Shown: positions 24,144 through 33,555, numbered from the stretch's first letter. The stretch is 64,000 nt of DNA from DSVZ01 sp037439785 (GCA_037439785.1 JBBIVJ010000024.1:1-64000), one strand, 5' to 3'. Numbers and translations: made by a program. Notes: generated from the letters alone by a model not told the origin.

Positions 24144-24284
24144 ATGGTGCATTTGACCCGGCAGGAGCAGGGGGTGCTGGCCCTGGTGCTGGGGCTGCTG
24201 TTGGTGGGCCTGGCCGTGAAAGCCTGGCGTACCGCGCACCCCCCCGAGGTGGAACCCGGCAGCAGACCGGCCGGCCCAGGTTGA
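24144..24284 (+). CDS. Small single-pass membrane protein (46 aa)
   Basis: An ATG-started 46-residue frame. The N-terminal MVHLTRQEQ is followed by one membrane helix (GVLALVLGLLLVGLAVKAW) and a short Pro-rich tail. It ends 4 bases before the Minf_1886 gene on the same strand, so the two are probably co-transcribed. The LTRQEQ-x-VL start followed by one hydrophobic helix looks like small membrane proteins of this phylum, as I recall. No function is known. Confidence 0.6.
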   Translation: MVHLTRQEQGVLALVLGLLLVGLAVKAWRTAHPPEVEPGSRPAGPG

Positions 24285-24288
24285 GCCC

Positions 24289-24717
24289 ATGCAAACGCAG
24301 AGCTTCGACACCGTCCTGGAACAAATCCTGGCGCAGGACCCGCGCTACGCCCGCGAGGCCTACCACTTCGTGCGCGAGGCGCTGGACTACACCCAGCGGG
24401 CGATCAGCCGCGCCAACCAGGGCCGGATGCGCCATGTCACCGGCCAGGAGCTGTTGGCGGGCATCCGCGCCTACGCCCTGCAGCAGTACGGTCCCATGGC
24501 GCTGACCTTGTTACGGGAATGGGGCGTGCGCCGCTGCGAGGACTTCGGCGAGATCGTGTTCAACCTCGTGGACGCCGGCGTGCTCAGCAAGACCGCGACC
24601 GACAGCCGCAGCGACTTCGCCCACGGCTACGACTTCGAGGAAGCCTTTCGCAAGCCGTTCCTCCCCTCACGCCCCGGGCCACCGAACCCCTGCCCGGCCG
24701 GCACCTCCGCGGCCTGA
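24289..24717 (+). CDS. Minf_1886 family protein (Planctomycete/Verrucomicrobia conserved)
   Basis: The 142-residue protein starts FDTVLEQILAQDPRYAREAY and continues HFVREALDYTQR, RHVTGQELLAGIRAYAL, and the DFGEIVFNLVDAGVLSKTAT motif with DFEEAF. This matches the Minf_1886/Plancto_Ver family (TIGR04138 as I recall it). It is soluble, helical, and found almost only in the PVC group. Its function is unknown. The C-terminal 20 residues are Pro-rich and unconserved. Confidence 0.85.
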   Translation: MQTQSFDTVLEQILAQDPRYAREAYHFVREALDYTQRAISRANQGRMRHVTGQELLAGIRAYALQQYGPMALTLLREWGVRRCEDFGEIVFNLVDAGVLSKTATDSRSDFAHGYDFEEAFRKPFLPSRPGPPNPCPAGTSAA

Positions 24718-24735
24718 GCCGCCGGCCCTTTTCGG

Positions 24736-27309
24736 ATGAATCCCGTTTCTGCCTCGGCCCCCACCCCGCCCGGGGCCGCCGGCCCCCCGGTCGGTTTGCC
24801 CGGCGCGCGGTGGGTGGCCCTGGATCATGGCCTGACGCTCCTCCTCCGCGAAGACCCCGCGGCGCCGGTGGTTTCCGCCCAGGCGTGGTGCCGTTCCGGC
24901 AGCATCCACGAGGAACGCTGGCTCGGCGCGGGCCTGTCCCACGTGCTCGAGCACATGCTCTTCAAGGGCACCACCACCCGACCCGGCAGCCGCATTGACC
25001 AGGAGGTCCAGGAGGCCGGCGGGGCCATGAACGCCTACACCTCTTTCGACCGGACGGTGTACTGGATCAACGTTCCCAACACCGGCACCTCCGTCGCGCT
25101 CGACATCCTGGCCGACATCATGCAGCACGCCACCCTGCCGGAGGAGGAACTGGCGCGGGAGATGGACGTCATCCGCCGGGAAATGGACATGTGCGACGAC
25201 GACCCCGCCCGCCTGTCCGCGCGGCGGCTGTTCGAAATCGCCTACACCGTCAGCCCCTACCGCTATCCGATCATCGGCTGCCCCGAGATTTTCAACCAGC
25301 TCAGCCGCGAGGACATCCTGGCGTACTACCGGGGCCACTACGTGCCCAACAACCTGTTCTTCGTGGTGGTGGGCAACTTCGAGGCCGACGCCCTGACCGA
25401 CCAACTGCGCCGGGCCTTTGCCGGGGCGCGTGCCCGCCCCCGCCCCGCCCCCGTGCTGCCCACCGAGCCGCGCCAGGTGGCCCCCCGCGAACTCTGCGAG
25501 GAGGCGTCCACCGAACTGGCCCACCTGCACTGGGCCTGGCACATCCCGGATGTGCGCCATCCGGACCTGCCCGCCCTGGAAGTACTGGCCCTGTTGCTGG
25601 GACACGGCCGCAGCTCCCGCCTCTTCCGCGAAGTCCGCGAACGCCGCGGCCTGGTCACCGGCATCGAAGCCTGGACCTACACCCCCGGCGGCGAGGGCCT
25701 CTGGGGCATCAGCGCCACCTGTGAGGCGGACAAATTCCCCGCCGCCTGTGACGCCATCCGGGCGGAAGTGGACCGCGTGCTCCAGGCACTGGCCGGACCG
25801 GAGGAGCTGACCAAGGCGGTCAAGCAGTTTGTCGCCGCCCACCTCGCCACCCGCAAGACCATGCAGGGCCAGGCACAGGACCTGGGCGGCAACTGGCTGA
25901 TCGCCGGCGACCTCCAGTTCTCCGCCCGCTATCTCGTGGCGGTCCGGGCCGTGACCCCCGCCGACCTCCAGCGCGTGGCGCAGACCTACCTGACCGCGAC
26001 CCACTGCACCCGCTACGCCCTCCTGCCCCGCGGCCACGCCCCCCGCGTGAGCGTGGCCGCCGCCGCGGCCCGCGAGCGCCCCGTCTCCCTGGTCCGCCTG
26101 CCCAACGGCCTGCGCCTGCTCCTCAAGCCGGATGCCCGCCTGCCCCTGGTCGAACTACGGCTGGCCCTGCGCGGGGGCGTGCTGTCCGAGACGCCCGCCA
26201 CCAGCGGCATCAGCCAGCTCCTGAGCCGGATGTGGATGCAGGGCACCACCCGCCGCAGCGCCGAAGAACTGGCCCGCACCATCGAAACCGTCGGCGGCAG
26301 CCTCGACACCTACAGCGGCAACCACAGCGTCGGCCTTTCCGCCGAAGTGCTCCGCGAGGATTTTGCCCTCGGCCTGGAACTGCTGGCCGAGGTGCTCCGC
26401 CAGCCCGCCTTCCCCCCCGACGCCCTCGAACGCGAGCGCCAGATGCAACTGGCCGCCCTCCGTGCCCAAAAAGACCAGCTCCTGGTCACCGCCTTCCGTG
26501 CCATGCGCCGCCGCCTCTTTGGCGACACCGGCTACGGCCTGGATCTGCTCGGTTCCGAAGCCAGCCTTCAGAGCCTGGACCGCGAGGCCCTCGTCCGCTG
26601 CCAGGACCGCCTGGTCAGCCCTGACCGCGCCGTGCTGGCCCTCTACGGCGACCTCGATCCGGAAGCGGCCGTGGCGGCCGTGACCCGGCTGCTTGGCGAC
26701 TGGTCCCCCGTGCCGGCCCCCGAACTCCCCCCCGCCGCCCCGCCCGGCACCGGCCGCGTGTTCGAGCCGGCCGACAAAAGGCAGGTGGTCGTGGTGGTCG
26801 GCTTCCCCGGCCTCACCCTGGACCACCCGGATCGCCACGCGCTGGCGCTGATCCAGGAAGCCTGCAGTGACCTGGGCTCCCGCCTGTTCCTGCGCGTGCG
26901 CGACCGCATGGGGCTGGCCTATTACGTGGGCGCCCAGCATTTCCCGGGGCTGCGGCCCGGTTACTTCGCCTTTTACGCCGGCACGGCACCGGAACACGCC
27001 GCGCAGGTGGAGGCCGAGCTGCTGGCCGAGGCCCAGGCCCTCCGCGCCGCCGGCCTCACGGCCGAGGAACTCCGCCGCGCCCAGGCCAAGGTCATCGGCC
27101 AGCGCAAAATTGCCCGGCAGGACCTCGGCCAACTGGCCATGAACCAGGCGCTCGATGAACTCTACGGCCTGGGCTACGCCCACGGCGACCAGGAGGACGA
27201 ACGCCTCGCCGCCGTCACCGTCGAGCAAACCCGCCTCGTGGCCGAACGCTACCTCCAGCCCGAGCGGGCGGTCATCGCCCGCGTCAGCGGCGCCAGCGAC
27301 ACGCCCTGA
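24736..27309 (+). CDS. Tandem M16 zinc peptidase (fused active and inactive halves)
   Basis: The 857 residues hold two M16 halves. The N-terminal half has the zinc motif HxxEH as H69-VLEH73 in LSHVLEHMLFKGTT, plus the distal Glu region EMDVIRREMDM. The second half (from about residue 450) begins RLPNGLRLLLKPDARLPLVE, but its motif reads LLSRMWMQGT, so it is catalytically inactive. It contributes to the clamshell chamber as in other fused M16 proteins. No signal peptide is obvious. It probably degrades peptides in the cytosol or periplasm. A second, single-domain M16 peptidase lies at 46055-47338. Confidence 0.9.
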   Translation: MNPVSASAPTPPGAAGPPVGLPGARWVALDHGLTLLLREDPAAPVVSAQAWCRSGSIHEERWLGAGLSHVLEHMLFKGTTTRPGSRIDQEVQEAGGAMNAYTSFDRTVYWINVPNTGTSVALDILADIMQHATLPEEELAREMDVIRREMDMCDDDPARLSARRLFEIAYTVSPYRYPIIGCPEIFNQLSREDILAYYRGHYVPNNLFFVVVGNFEADALTDQLRRAFAGARARPRPAPVLPTEPRQVAPRELCEEASTELAHLHWAWHIPDVRHPDLPALEVLALLLGHGRSSRLFREVRERRGLVTGIEAWTYTPGGEGLWGISATCEADKFPAACDAIRAEVDRVLQALAGPEELTKAVKQFVAAHLATRKTMQGQAQDLGGNWLIAGDLQFSARYLVAVRAVTPADLQRVAQTYLTATHCTRYALLPRGHAPRVSVAAAAARERPVSLVRLPNGLRLLLKPDARLPLVELRLALRGGVLSETPATSGISQLLSRMWMQGTTRRSAEELARTIETVGGSLDTYSGNHSVGLSAEVLREDFALGLELLAEVLRQPAFPPDALERERQMQLAALRAQKDQLLVTAFRAMRRRLFGDTGYGLDLLGSEASLQSLDREALVRCQDRLVSPDRAVLALYGDLDPEAAVAAVTRLLGDWSPVPAPELPPAAPPGTGRVFEPADKRQVVVVVGFPGLTLDHPDRHALALIQEACSDLGSRLFLRVRDRMGLAYYVGAQHFPGLRPGYFAFYAGTAPEHAAQVEAELLAEAQALRAAGLTAEELRRAQAKVIGQRKIARQDLGQLAMNQALDELYGLGYAHGDQEDERLAAVTVEQTRLVAERYLQPERAVIARVSGASDTP

Positions 27310-27399
27310 CCCTCGGCGTGGTGGAAACCGCGGCGAGGGCGGGTCGCGCTCAAGTCTGGGGATCGCCGGGGAGTCCGGGGCACCACGCGGCCCGCAGGG

Positions 27400-28782
27400 T
27401 CAGTCCAGAAACTTGCCCGGGTTGAGCAGACCTTGCGGGTCCAGGGCCGCCTTGATCCGCCGGTGCAGCGCCCGGACCTCGACCGGCGCGGCCTGTGGCC
27501 ACCAACGCTTCTTGGCCAGCCCCACGCCGTGTTCGCCGGTCACCGCCCCACCCCAGGCCAGCACCTGGGTGAACAGCTCGTCCAGCGCCGCCTCGCTGCG
27601 CGCGATCTCCCCCGGCCGGGACTCGTCCACCATCAGGTTCACGTGGATGTTGCCATCGCCGGCGTGGCCGAAACAGGCCACCGGGAAGCCGTGGCGCCGC
27701 TGGAGCCGGGTGGCGAAGCGGAACAGGTCCTCCAGCCGGCTGCGGGGCACGACGATGTCCTCGTTGAGCTTGGTCAGGCCGGTGTCCCGCAGGGCGTAGG
27801 AGAACTCGCGCCGGATTTGCCAGAGCCGCTCGCAGGCGGCGGCGCCCAGGGCCCGCTGGACAAAGCGCGTGCCGGCGTTGCGGGCGGCGGCCTCGACCCC
27901 GCGCAGTTCGGCGCGGACCGTCCGAGGCTGGCCATCCAGCTCAACAATGATCAACGCCCCGCACCCCGCCAGCCGGCGGCTGCCGGTGCGGCGCCGGGCC
28001 GCCTCGAGGGTGAAGGCGTCGGCCACCTCCAGGGCGCAGGGCAGCAGGCCCGCGGCGAAGATGGCGCGGATGGCGCGGGCGGCGGCGGCCATGTGGGCGT
28101 AACCCACGCACAGGCAGGCGCGGTCCGGAGGCAGGGGTAGCAGCTTGAGCGTGGCCTCGGTGACCACCCCCAGTATCCCCTCGCTGCCCACAAACAGGCG
28201 CGCCAGCTCGAAGCCGGTTTTGTTCTTGTGGGTGCGGCCGCCCAGCCGCACCACCGTGCCGTCGGCCAGCACCACTACCAGTCCCAGCACGTAATCGCGG
28301 GTCACGCCGTACTTGAGGCAGCGCGGGCCGCCGGCGTTGGTGGCGATGTTGCCGCCGAGGCTGCACTCGCTGCGACTGGCGGGGTCGGGCGGATAAAACA
28401 GGCCCCGCGCCTCGACCGCGTCCTGCAGGGCCTGCGTGCGCACGCCCGGCTCGACCACCGCCACGAAGTCGCCCGTGTGGATTTCCTTGATGCGGTCCAT
28501 CCGGTCCAGCGACAGCACCAGGCCGCTCCGCACCGGCACGCAGCCGCCCACGTAGCCATGCCCGGCCCCGCGCGGGGTGACCGGCAGGCGGTGGACGTGG
28601 GCGAAGCGGAGGATTTTCACCACCGACGCGGTCGAGCGGGGCAGGGCCACCGCCTCGGGCAGGGCGCGGGCAAACCACTTGTCGCCCGCGTGCGCCTGGC
28701 GCGTGGCAGGGTCCAGGCGCAGTTCCCCGGCGGGCAGTTGGCGCTGGAGGGACCGCCACAGGGCGGCGGAGCGGTCCTTCAT
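27400..28782 (-). CDS. FAD-linked oxidase, glycolate oxidase GlcD / D-lactate dehydrogenase type
   Basis: 460 residues with an FAD_binding_4 (PCMH) domain: PRGAGHGYVGG, the long SLGGNIATNAGGPRCLKYG and FVGSEGILGVVTEATLKL. The C-terminal FAD-oxidase domain has FGHAGDGNIHVNLM and GEHGVGLAKKRW. It oxidises a 2-hydroxy acid (glycolate or D-lactate). Which one cannot be told, and no glcE or glcF is adjacent. The gene overlaps the upstream DUF2007 gene by 4 bases (ATGA). Confidence 0.88.
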   Translation of the reverse strand: MKDRSAALWRSLQRQLPAGELRLDPATRQAHAGDKWFARALPEAVALPRSTASVVKILRFAHVHRLPVTPRGAGHGYVGGCVPVRSGLVLSLDRMDRIKEIHTGDFVAVVEPGVRTQALQDAVEARGLFYPPDPASRSECSLGGNIATNAGGPRCLKYGVTRDYVLGLVVVLADGTVVRLGGRTHKNKTGFELARLFVGSEGILGVVTEATLKLLPLPPDRACLCVGYAHMAAAARAIRAIFAAGLLPCALEVADAFTLEAARRRTGSRRLAGCGALIIVELDGQPRTVRAELRGVEAAARNAGTRFVQRALGAAACERLWQIRREFSYALRDTGLTKLNEDIVVPRSRLEDLFRFATRLQRRHGFPVACFGHAGDGNIHVNLMVDESRPGEIARSEAALDELFTQVLAWGGAVTGEHGVGLAKKRWWPQAAPVEVRALHRRIKAALDPQGLLNPGKFLD

Positions 28783-29009
28783 GAGTTGCCGGAGCCGGCG
28801 GTTTCAGGAGGCGTGATCAGGGCGCGCGCCGCGGCGGCGTCGGCCTCGGGCACGTCCACGCGGTATTCCACCCCGGCAATGCCCGCGCCGCTGGCCAGGG
28901 CGGACTGCTCGTTGCGGAGGCTGGCAAACAGTCCCGCCGCCTCGAGCCGGCCACGGATGACCTGGGCCTCCGCGAGGTTGAAGGTGCGGAAGACGGTGAC
29001 CATGTCCAT
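28779..29009 (-). CDS. DUF2007 small protein
   Basis: 76 residues beginning VTVFRTFNLAEAQVIRGRLE, then AGLFASLRNEQ and VEYRVDVPEADAAAARALI. This is the DUF2007 'putative signal transducing protein' pattern, a single ferredoxin-like alpha/beta fold. It overlaps the FAD-oxidase gene by 4 bases, so the two form an operon. Its role is unknown. An internal ATG at 29003 is an alternative start. Confidence 0.8.
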   Translation of the reverse strand: MDMVTVFRTFNLAEAQVIRGRLEAAGLFASLRNEQSALASGAGIAGVEYRVDVPEADAAAARALITPPETAGSGNS

Positions 29010-29130
29010 GCCGCAGGCTAGTCCCCGGCCCGCGGCGGTTCAAGGAGGGGTGCACGGTGAAAAGGAGAAGGGGACGGGGAGCGGAAGCGCCCCCCGCATC
29101 CTCGCGGTCCCCGGCCGTCGGCTCCGGCCC

Positions 29131-31149
29131 TCAGCCGGCCAGGCGCGGAAACTCGGTGATCCGCAGCTTGGCGCAGCCGTAGGGCAGGAGGGTGAGGTCT
29201 TCAACCGGCTCGCGGGTGGCTTCCGGCTGGGGGGAAATTTCCGCCGCCCAGCCGTGTTCGAGTTTCCAGCCGGGCAGGCGGCGGCCCTGCACGTGGGCCA
29301 CCACGCCCGCGCCCTCGGGGGCGAAGGGCCGTTCGCCCACGGGGCGCTCCTCGAAGCGCACGCTGGTCTCGGGCCGCGCCTCGTCCACCAGCAGGCCGTA
29401 GTTCCAGGGGGAGGCGGGGCGGACCTCGAAATCGGCGTGCGGCAGTTCGCGGTGGGGCTTGTCGCTGTGGATGCGCGTCCAGGTCTCGCGCGGGTTCAGG
29501 GCAAAGACCAGGGGGCCGCGCTCGAGGGCCAGGGCCTGGTTGTAGCGGCGGCTGACCCGCACCGGCATGGGCAGGTGCATCTCCAGTTCGGTGGTGCCGG
29601 ACCAGGACCGGTCCAGGCGGTGGAAGCGGCCGGGCGCCAGTGTCTGGGGGCGCCCGCCGGCTCCGCGCAGGGTGGCGCCGCCCGTCCAGGCCGGCACCCG
29701 CAGCCGCAGCGGGAAGCGCAGCTGGTCCTCCACGCTCACGGTCAGGCGCAGGGTTTCACGGAACGGGTAATCAGTGTCCACCCGCACGTGCACGGGCCGG
29801 CCGCGGACGATGGCGCGCAACGAAATCGGGGCGTAGGCCGCGGCCACCAGGCCGTCGTCGGCGCTGCGCAGCCAGAGGTGGGCGGCGAACTTGGGCCAGC
29901 CCTGGTGGAGGTTGGCGGTGCAGCAGCCGTAGTTGGGTTCGAGGCCGAAGATGTTCGCGTCCGGGCCGTTGGTGGTCCACATGTGGTCGGGGTTGACGGT
30001 GCACTGGACCTGGTTGACCTGCTGGTCGTACTGGTGCGACCACATGTCGGGGGCGAAGGTGGCGGGCAGGGCATTGAAGGCGGCGCGTTCGAGGCGGTCG
30101 GCGTAGGCGGGGTCGCCGGTGAGGGCGGTCAGCCATTCGAGGGAGTAAAGCGCCTCGACCACGGCGCACAGTTCGGTACCCTGGGTGGGGCTGCGGCCGG
30201 CCAGGCATTCGTCCCCGGTGAACAGGCCGTGGACCTGGCCGTGGTAGCGGTCCAGCACCGCCAGCATCTCGCGGGCGAAGTCGCGGTCTTCCGCCCGGCC
30301 GGTCAGGCGCCAGGCCAGGGCGTGGGCCTTGAGGGCCATGGCGGTGTTGACCACGTGCTTTTCCCAGGTCCAGCGGCCGCGGCGCGGGGTGGGCGAAATG
30401 ATGTCCGGGCCGCGGTAGAAGGCGCGGTAGTCGAAGCCCTGGTCGTGGAGGCGCCGCGCCAGGTCCAGCAGCCAGGGCTCGCCGGTGCGTTCGAAGACGT
30501 GGTACACGGCAATGAGGCCCTCGAACCAGCGGAAGCGGCCCCAGTTGAAGAGCGGGCGACGCTCGAGCGCCGCCAGCAGGGCGCGGAGGTTGCGGCGCAC
30601 CGCCTCGAGTACGGCGGCGTCGGCGGTGGCTTCGTGGTATTGGACCAGCGCCTTGTTGACCAGCAGGATGGCCCAGAGGTCATAGGGCCGGCTGGCGGCG
30701 TCCTGCGGGTAAGGGGCGTACCAGCCATCGGCCCGCTGGCCGGAGACAATCTGGTCCACGCGGCGCTTGACCTTGGCCTTGAGGGGGGCGTCGTCCAGCA
30801 CCCAGGCCAGGGCGATGACGCCGTCCAGCCAGTAGGGGGCGCGTTCCCAGCCCTCGGCCCGGCCGCCGAACCACTGGCTGTCCATGACGTCCGGCCAGAA
30901 CTCATCGAGGTGGCCGCTGAGGCCGTCGGCCTGTTGGCGCAGTTGGCGGCGCAGCCAGCCCTCGACGGTAATGCTGCCCAGCGGCAGCGGGCGGAAGGCC
31001 GGCTCCAGCAGGCCGCCGCCGGGACGGGACGGAGAGGCGGGGGTGGCGGCGGCTCGGGTAGAGGCCGGCGGGGTCAGGGCCGCCACGGCGGCGGTGCCCA
31101 GGGAGAGCCGGCTCAGAAACGTGCGGCGGGGCAGCGAGGATGTGTTCAT
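29131..31149 (-). CDS. Secreted GH127-type glycoside hydrolase (DUF1680), possible beta-L-arabinofuranosidase
   Basis: 672 residues with a Tat-like signal (RRTFLSRLSLGTAAVAALTP), an alpha/alpha-barrel and C-terminal beta-sandwiches. The zinc/nucleophile set of GH127 is present: Glu326 and Cys328 in TELC, and Cys409-Cys410 in YGCCTANLHQGWPK. In characterised GH127 enzymes one of the paired cysteines is the nucleophile. Substrate specificity varies between GH127 and related families, so arabinofuranosidase is only likely. The gene stands alone, 106 bases from sufS on the same strand. Confidence 0.85.
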   Translation of the reverse strand: MNTSSLPRRTFLSRLSLGTAAVAALTPPASTRAAATPASPSRPGGGLLEPAFRPLPLGSITVEGWLRRQLRQQADGLSGHLDEFWPDVMDSQWFGGRAEGWERAPYWLDGVIALAWVLDDAPLKAKVKRRVDQIVSGQRADGWYAPYPQDAASRPYDLWAILLVNKALVQYHEATADAAVLEAVRRNLRALLAALERRPLFNWGRFRWFEGLIAVYHVFERTGEPWLLDLARRLHDQGFDYRAFYRGPDIISPTPRRGRWTWEKHVVNTAMALKAHALAWRLTGRAEDRDFAREMLAVLDRYHGQVHGLFTGDECLAGRSPTQGTELCAVVEALYSLEWLTALTGDPAYADRLERAAFNALPATFAPDMWSHQYDQQVNQVQCTVNPDHMWTTNGPDANIFGLEPNYGCCTANLHQGWPKFAAHLWLRSADDGLVAAAYAPISLRAIVRGRPVHVRVDTDYPFRETLRLTVSVEDQLRFPLRLRVPAWTGGATLRGAGGRPQTLAPGRFHRLDRSWSGTTELEMHLPMPVRVSRRYNQALALERGPLVFALNPRETWTRIHSDKPHRELPHADFEVRPASPWNYGLLVDEARPETSVRFEERPVGERPFAPEGAGVVAHVQGRRLPGWKLEHGWAAEISPQPEATREPVEDLTLLPYGCAKLRITEFPRLAG

Positions 31150-31255
31150 GGACGGTACGGGGGTTGATTTACCTCCAAACCGTCCCGCCGGCCAGAAGGG
31201 AATGGGTCGAATTGCCGGGGAAATGCGACCGCCCGGCTGCCGGCCGGGCGCGGGG

Positions 31256-32491
31256 TCAGAGCCGGAAGAATTTCCGGACTTCGCCCAGCACCTCGAGGAA
31301 GCGGTCCACCTCGGCCGGGGTGTTGTAGAAGTAGAAGCTGGCGCGGGCGGTCGCGCTGATGCCGAGCTTTTTCATCAACGGCTGGTTGCAATGGTGGCCG
31401 CCGCGCAGGGCCACGCCGAACTGGTCGGCCACGGTTACCACGTCGTGGGCGTGGACGTCGTCGAGGAGGAAGCTCAGCACGCCGGCGCGGCCCGCGCGGG
31501 GGCCGAAGACCCGCACCCCGGGTAGCTGCAGCAGCCGTTCATGGGCATAGCGGACCAGTTCCTGATCGTGCTGCCAGATGCGGTCGCGGCCGACGGCGTC
31601 CAGGTAATCCATGGCGGCGGCCAGGCCGATGGCGCCGGCGATGTGCGGGGTGCCGGCCTCGAACTTGTGGGGCACGGTATTCCAGCGGCTTTCGTGGTAG
31701 TCCACGCTGGAGATCATGTCGCCGCCGCCCTGCCAGGGGGGCAGGGCCTCGAGCAGTTCACGGCGGCCCCAGAGCACGCCGATGCCGGTGGGACCGCAGA
31801 TTTTGTGGCCGGAGAAGGCTAGGAAGTCGCAGCCCAGGGCCCGGACATCCAGCGGCCGGTGCCCGGCGCTTTGCGCGGCGTCCACCAGCGTCACCGCCCC
31901 CACGGCGCGGGCGCGGGCACAAAGTTCCTCGACCGGATTGACCGTGCCCAGGCTGTTCGAGATGTGGGTGAAGGCGAACAGCTTGACGCCGGGGGTGAGG
32001 AACTCGTCCAGCCGCGCGAGGTCCAGCAGGCCGTCGTCGCCAGTGACGGGCAGGAAGCCCAGGCGGGCGCCGGTGCGGGCGGCAAGCAGTTGCCAGGGCA
32101 CCAGGTTGCTGTGGTGCTCCATCTCGGTGAGCAGGATGCGGTCACCAGGTCGGAGGTGCGTGGCGCCCCAGGTGTGGGCCACGAGGTTGATGCCCTCGGT
32201 GGTGCCGCGGGTGAAGATGATTTCCTCCGGCCCGGCGGCGTTCAGGAAGCGGGCGGCGCGGGCGCGGGCGCCCTCGTAGGCGGTGGTGGCGCGGTGGCTC
32301 AGTTCGTGGATGCCGCGATGGACATTGGCGTTGTCCTGCTCGTAGTAGCGGCGCAGGGCGTCAATGACCGCCCGCGGTTTCTGGCTGGTGGCCGCGTTGT
32401 CCAGATAGACCAGAGGATGGTCGTGGACCTGTTGGGCAAGGACGGGGAAGTCGCGGCGGAGCGTGTCCCAGTCTGGTGCGCCCGGGGTCAT
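31256..32491 (-). CDS. sufS: SufS cysteine desulfurase (class II)
   Basis: The 411-residue PLP enzyme has VYLDNAATSQKP, FTRGTTEGINLVAH, EMEHHSNLVPWQ, the PLP lysine in FSGHKICGPTGIGVLWG and the active-site Cys368 in GGHHCNQPLMKKLG. It takes sulfur from cysteine and passes it to SufU. The ATG at 32491 starts the family homology; an upstream in-frame ATG at 32572 would run into sufT. It is the last gene of the suf operon. Confidence 0.95.
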   Translation of the reverse strand: MTPGAPDWDTLRRDFPVLAQQVHDHPLVYLDNAATSQKPRAVIDALRRYYEQDNANVHRGIHELSHRATTAYEGARARAARFLNAAGPEEIIFTRGTTEGINLVAHTWGATHLRPGDRILLTEMEHHSNLVPWQLLAARTGARLGFLPVTGDDGLLDLARLDEFLTPGVKLFAFTHISNSLGTVNPVEELCARARAVGAVTLVDAAQSAGHRPLDVRALGCDFLAFSGHKICGPTGIGVLWGRRELLEALPPWQGGGDMISSVDYHESRWNTVPHKFEAGTPHIAGAIGLAAAMDYLDAVGRDRIWQHDQELVRYAHERLLQLPGVRVFGPRAGRAGVLSFLLDDVHAHDVVTVADQFGVALRGGHHCNQPLMKKLGISATARASFYFYNTPAEVDRFLEVLGEVRKFFRL

Positions 32492-32517
32492 GGGGGGAAA
32501 GGGCGTGGGGCGGGTCT

Positions 32518-33081
32518 TCACATCAGGCCCAGTTCGAGGCGGGCGGCTTCGGTCATCATGGACTGGTTCCACGGCGGGTCCCAGACCAGCTCGACGGTAA
32601 CTTCGCCCACGTTTTCGAGGGCGAGGATTTTGTTTTGGGCGTCCTGCTGAATGACCGGGCCCATGCCGCAGCCGGGGGCGGTGAGGGTCATTTTCACGTC
32701 CACCTTGTACGTGCCGGTGTCCGCGATGGGCGTGACCTGGCAGTCGTACACCAGGCCGAGGTCCACGATGTTGACCGGGATTTCCGGGTCGTAACAGGTC
32801 TTGAGCGCGGCCCAGACGGCCTGCTCGACCTCCTCGCGGGTCTGCGGCCGGGCCGGCCGGGTGTCGGCCGCCGGGGCGGGGGTGGCGGCCAGGCCGAGGG
32901 CATCGGCGTCCCGGCCGGCGATGCGGAACATGTTGCCGTTGACCACCACGGTGTAGGTGCCGCCCAGGGCCTGGGTGATGTAGGCCGTTTCGCCGGCCTT
33001 GAGGGTGACGGGCGTGCCCACGGGGACGATGGTGGCTTCCACGTCGCGTTGGAGGACAACCTGATTGGGGGTCTCGGGCAT
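32518..33081 (-). CDS. sufT: SufT, MIP18/DUF59 Fe-S assembly protein
   Basis: 187 residues. The N-terminal part (about 1-70: VEATIVPVGTPVTLKAGETAYI) is a SufT-specific extension. The C-terminal part is the MIP18 domain, with YDPEIPVNIVDLGLVYDC and LTAPGCGMGPVI holding the conserved cysteine. SufT helps Fe-S cluster maturation of target proteins. It lies between sufU and sufS. The ATG at 33081 is chosen because the upstream extension would overlap sufU and is unconserved. Confidence 0.92.
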   Translation of the reverse strand: MPETPNQVVLQRDVEATIVPVGTPVTLKAGETAYITQALGGTYTVVVNGNMFRIAGRDADALGLAATPAPAADTRPARPQTREEVEQAVWAALKTCYDPEIPVNIVDLGLVYDCQVTPIADTGTYKVDVKMTLTAPGCGMGPVIQQDAQNKILALENVGEVTVELVWDPPWNQSMMTEAARLELGLM

Positions 33082-33092
33082 GGCAGCGGGGG

Positions 33093-33551
33093 TTAGTCGG
33101 CCGGACTTTCGGTGGTCACGGGGGTTTGCTGGCCGGCCAGGGCGGCCAGGAGGGCGTGCCAGGGCAGGATGGCGCACTTGACACGGGCGGGGAACTTGTG
33201 GACGCCGGCGAAGACCTGGAGTTTGCCGGGGGTGCCGTCGCCAATCTGGCCGGTGGTGACCATGCGGTGCACCCGGTCGAAGAGCGGTTGGACCTCGTCC
33301 TGGCGCCGGCCCTGGAGCGCCTCGGTCAGGATCGAGGCGCTGGCCTTGGAGATGGCGCAGCCGGAGCCCTGGAAGGCGATGTCGGCGATGCGGTCGCCTT
33401 CGAGCTTGAGGTAGAGGGTGACGTTGTCCCCGCAGAGCGGGTTGTGGCCCTGGGCGGTGCGATGGGCGTCGGGCAGGACGCGGAAATTGCGCGGGCTGCG
33501 GCTGTGGTCGAGGATGACCTGCTGGTAGAGGTCGGTAAGATCGTCGAGCAT
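33093..33551 (-). CDS. sufU: SufU sulfur acceptor
   Basis: 152 residues with the SufU zinc ligands: NPLCGDN (Cys, Asp), GSGCAISKASASI (Cys) and VKCAILPWHAL (Cys). It also has the usual 18-20-residue insertion of SufU relative to IscU (GRRQDEVQPLFDRVHRM). It accepts sulfur from SufS. It starts 4 bases after sufD. Confidence 0.95.
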   Translation of the reverse strand: MLDDLTDLYQQVILDHSRSPRNFRVLPDAHRTAQGHNPLCGDNVTLYLKLEGDRIADIAFQGSGCAISKASASILTEALQGRRQDEVQPLFDRVHRMVTTGQIGDGTPGKLQVFAGVHKFPARVKCAILPWHALLAALAGQQTPVTTESPAD

Positions 33552-33555
33552 GGGA

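Noticed and set aside
28228..31167. A 979-codon plus-strand open frame opposite the FAD-oxidase, DUF2007 and GH127 genes
   Set aside because: It is antisense to three clearly conserved genes, spans their boundaries and shows no domain; long antisense frames are common at this GC content.
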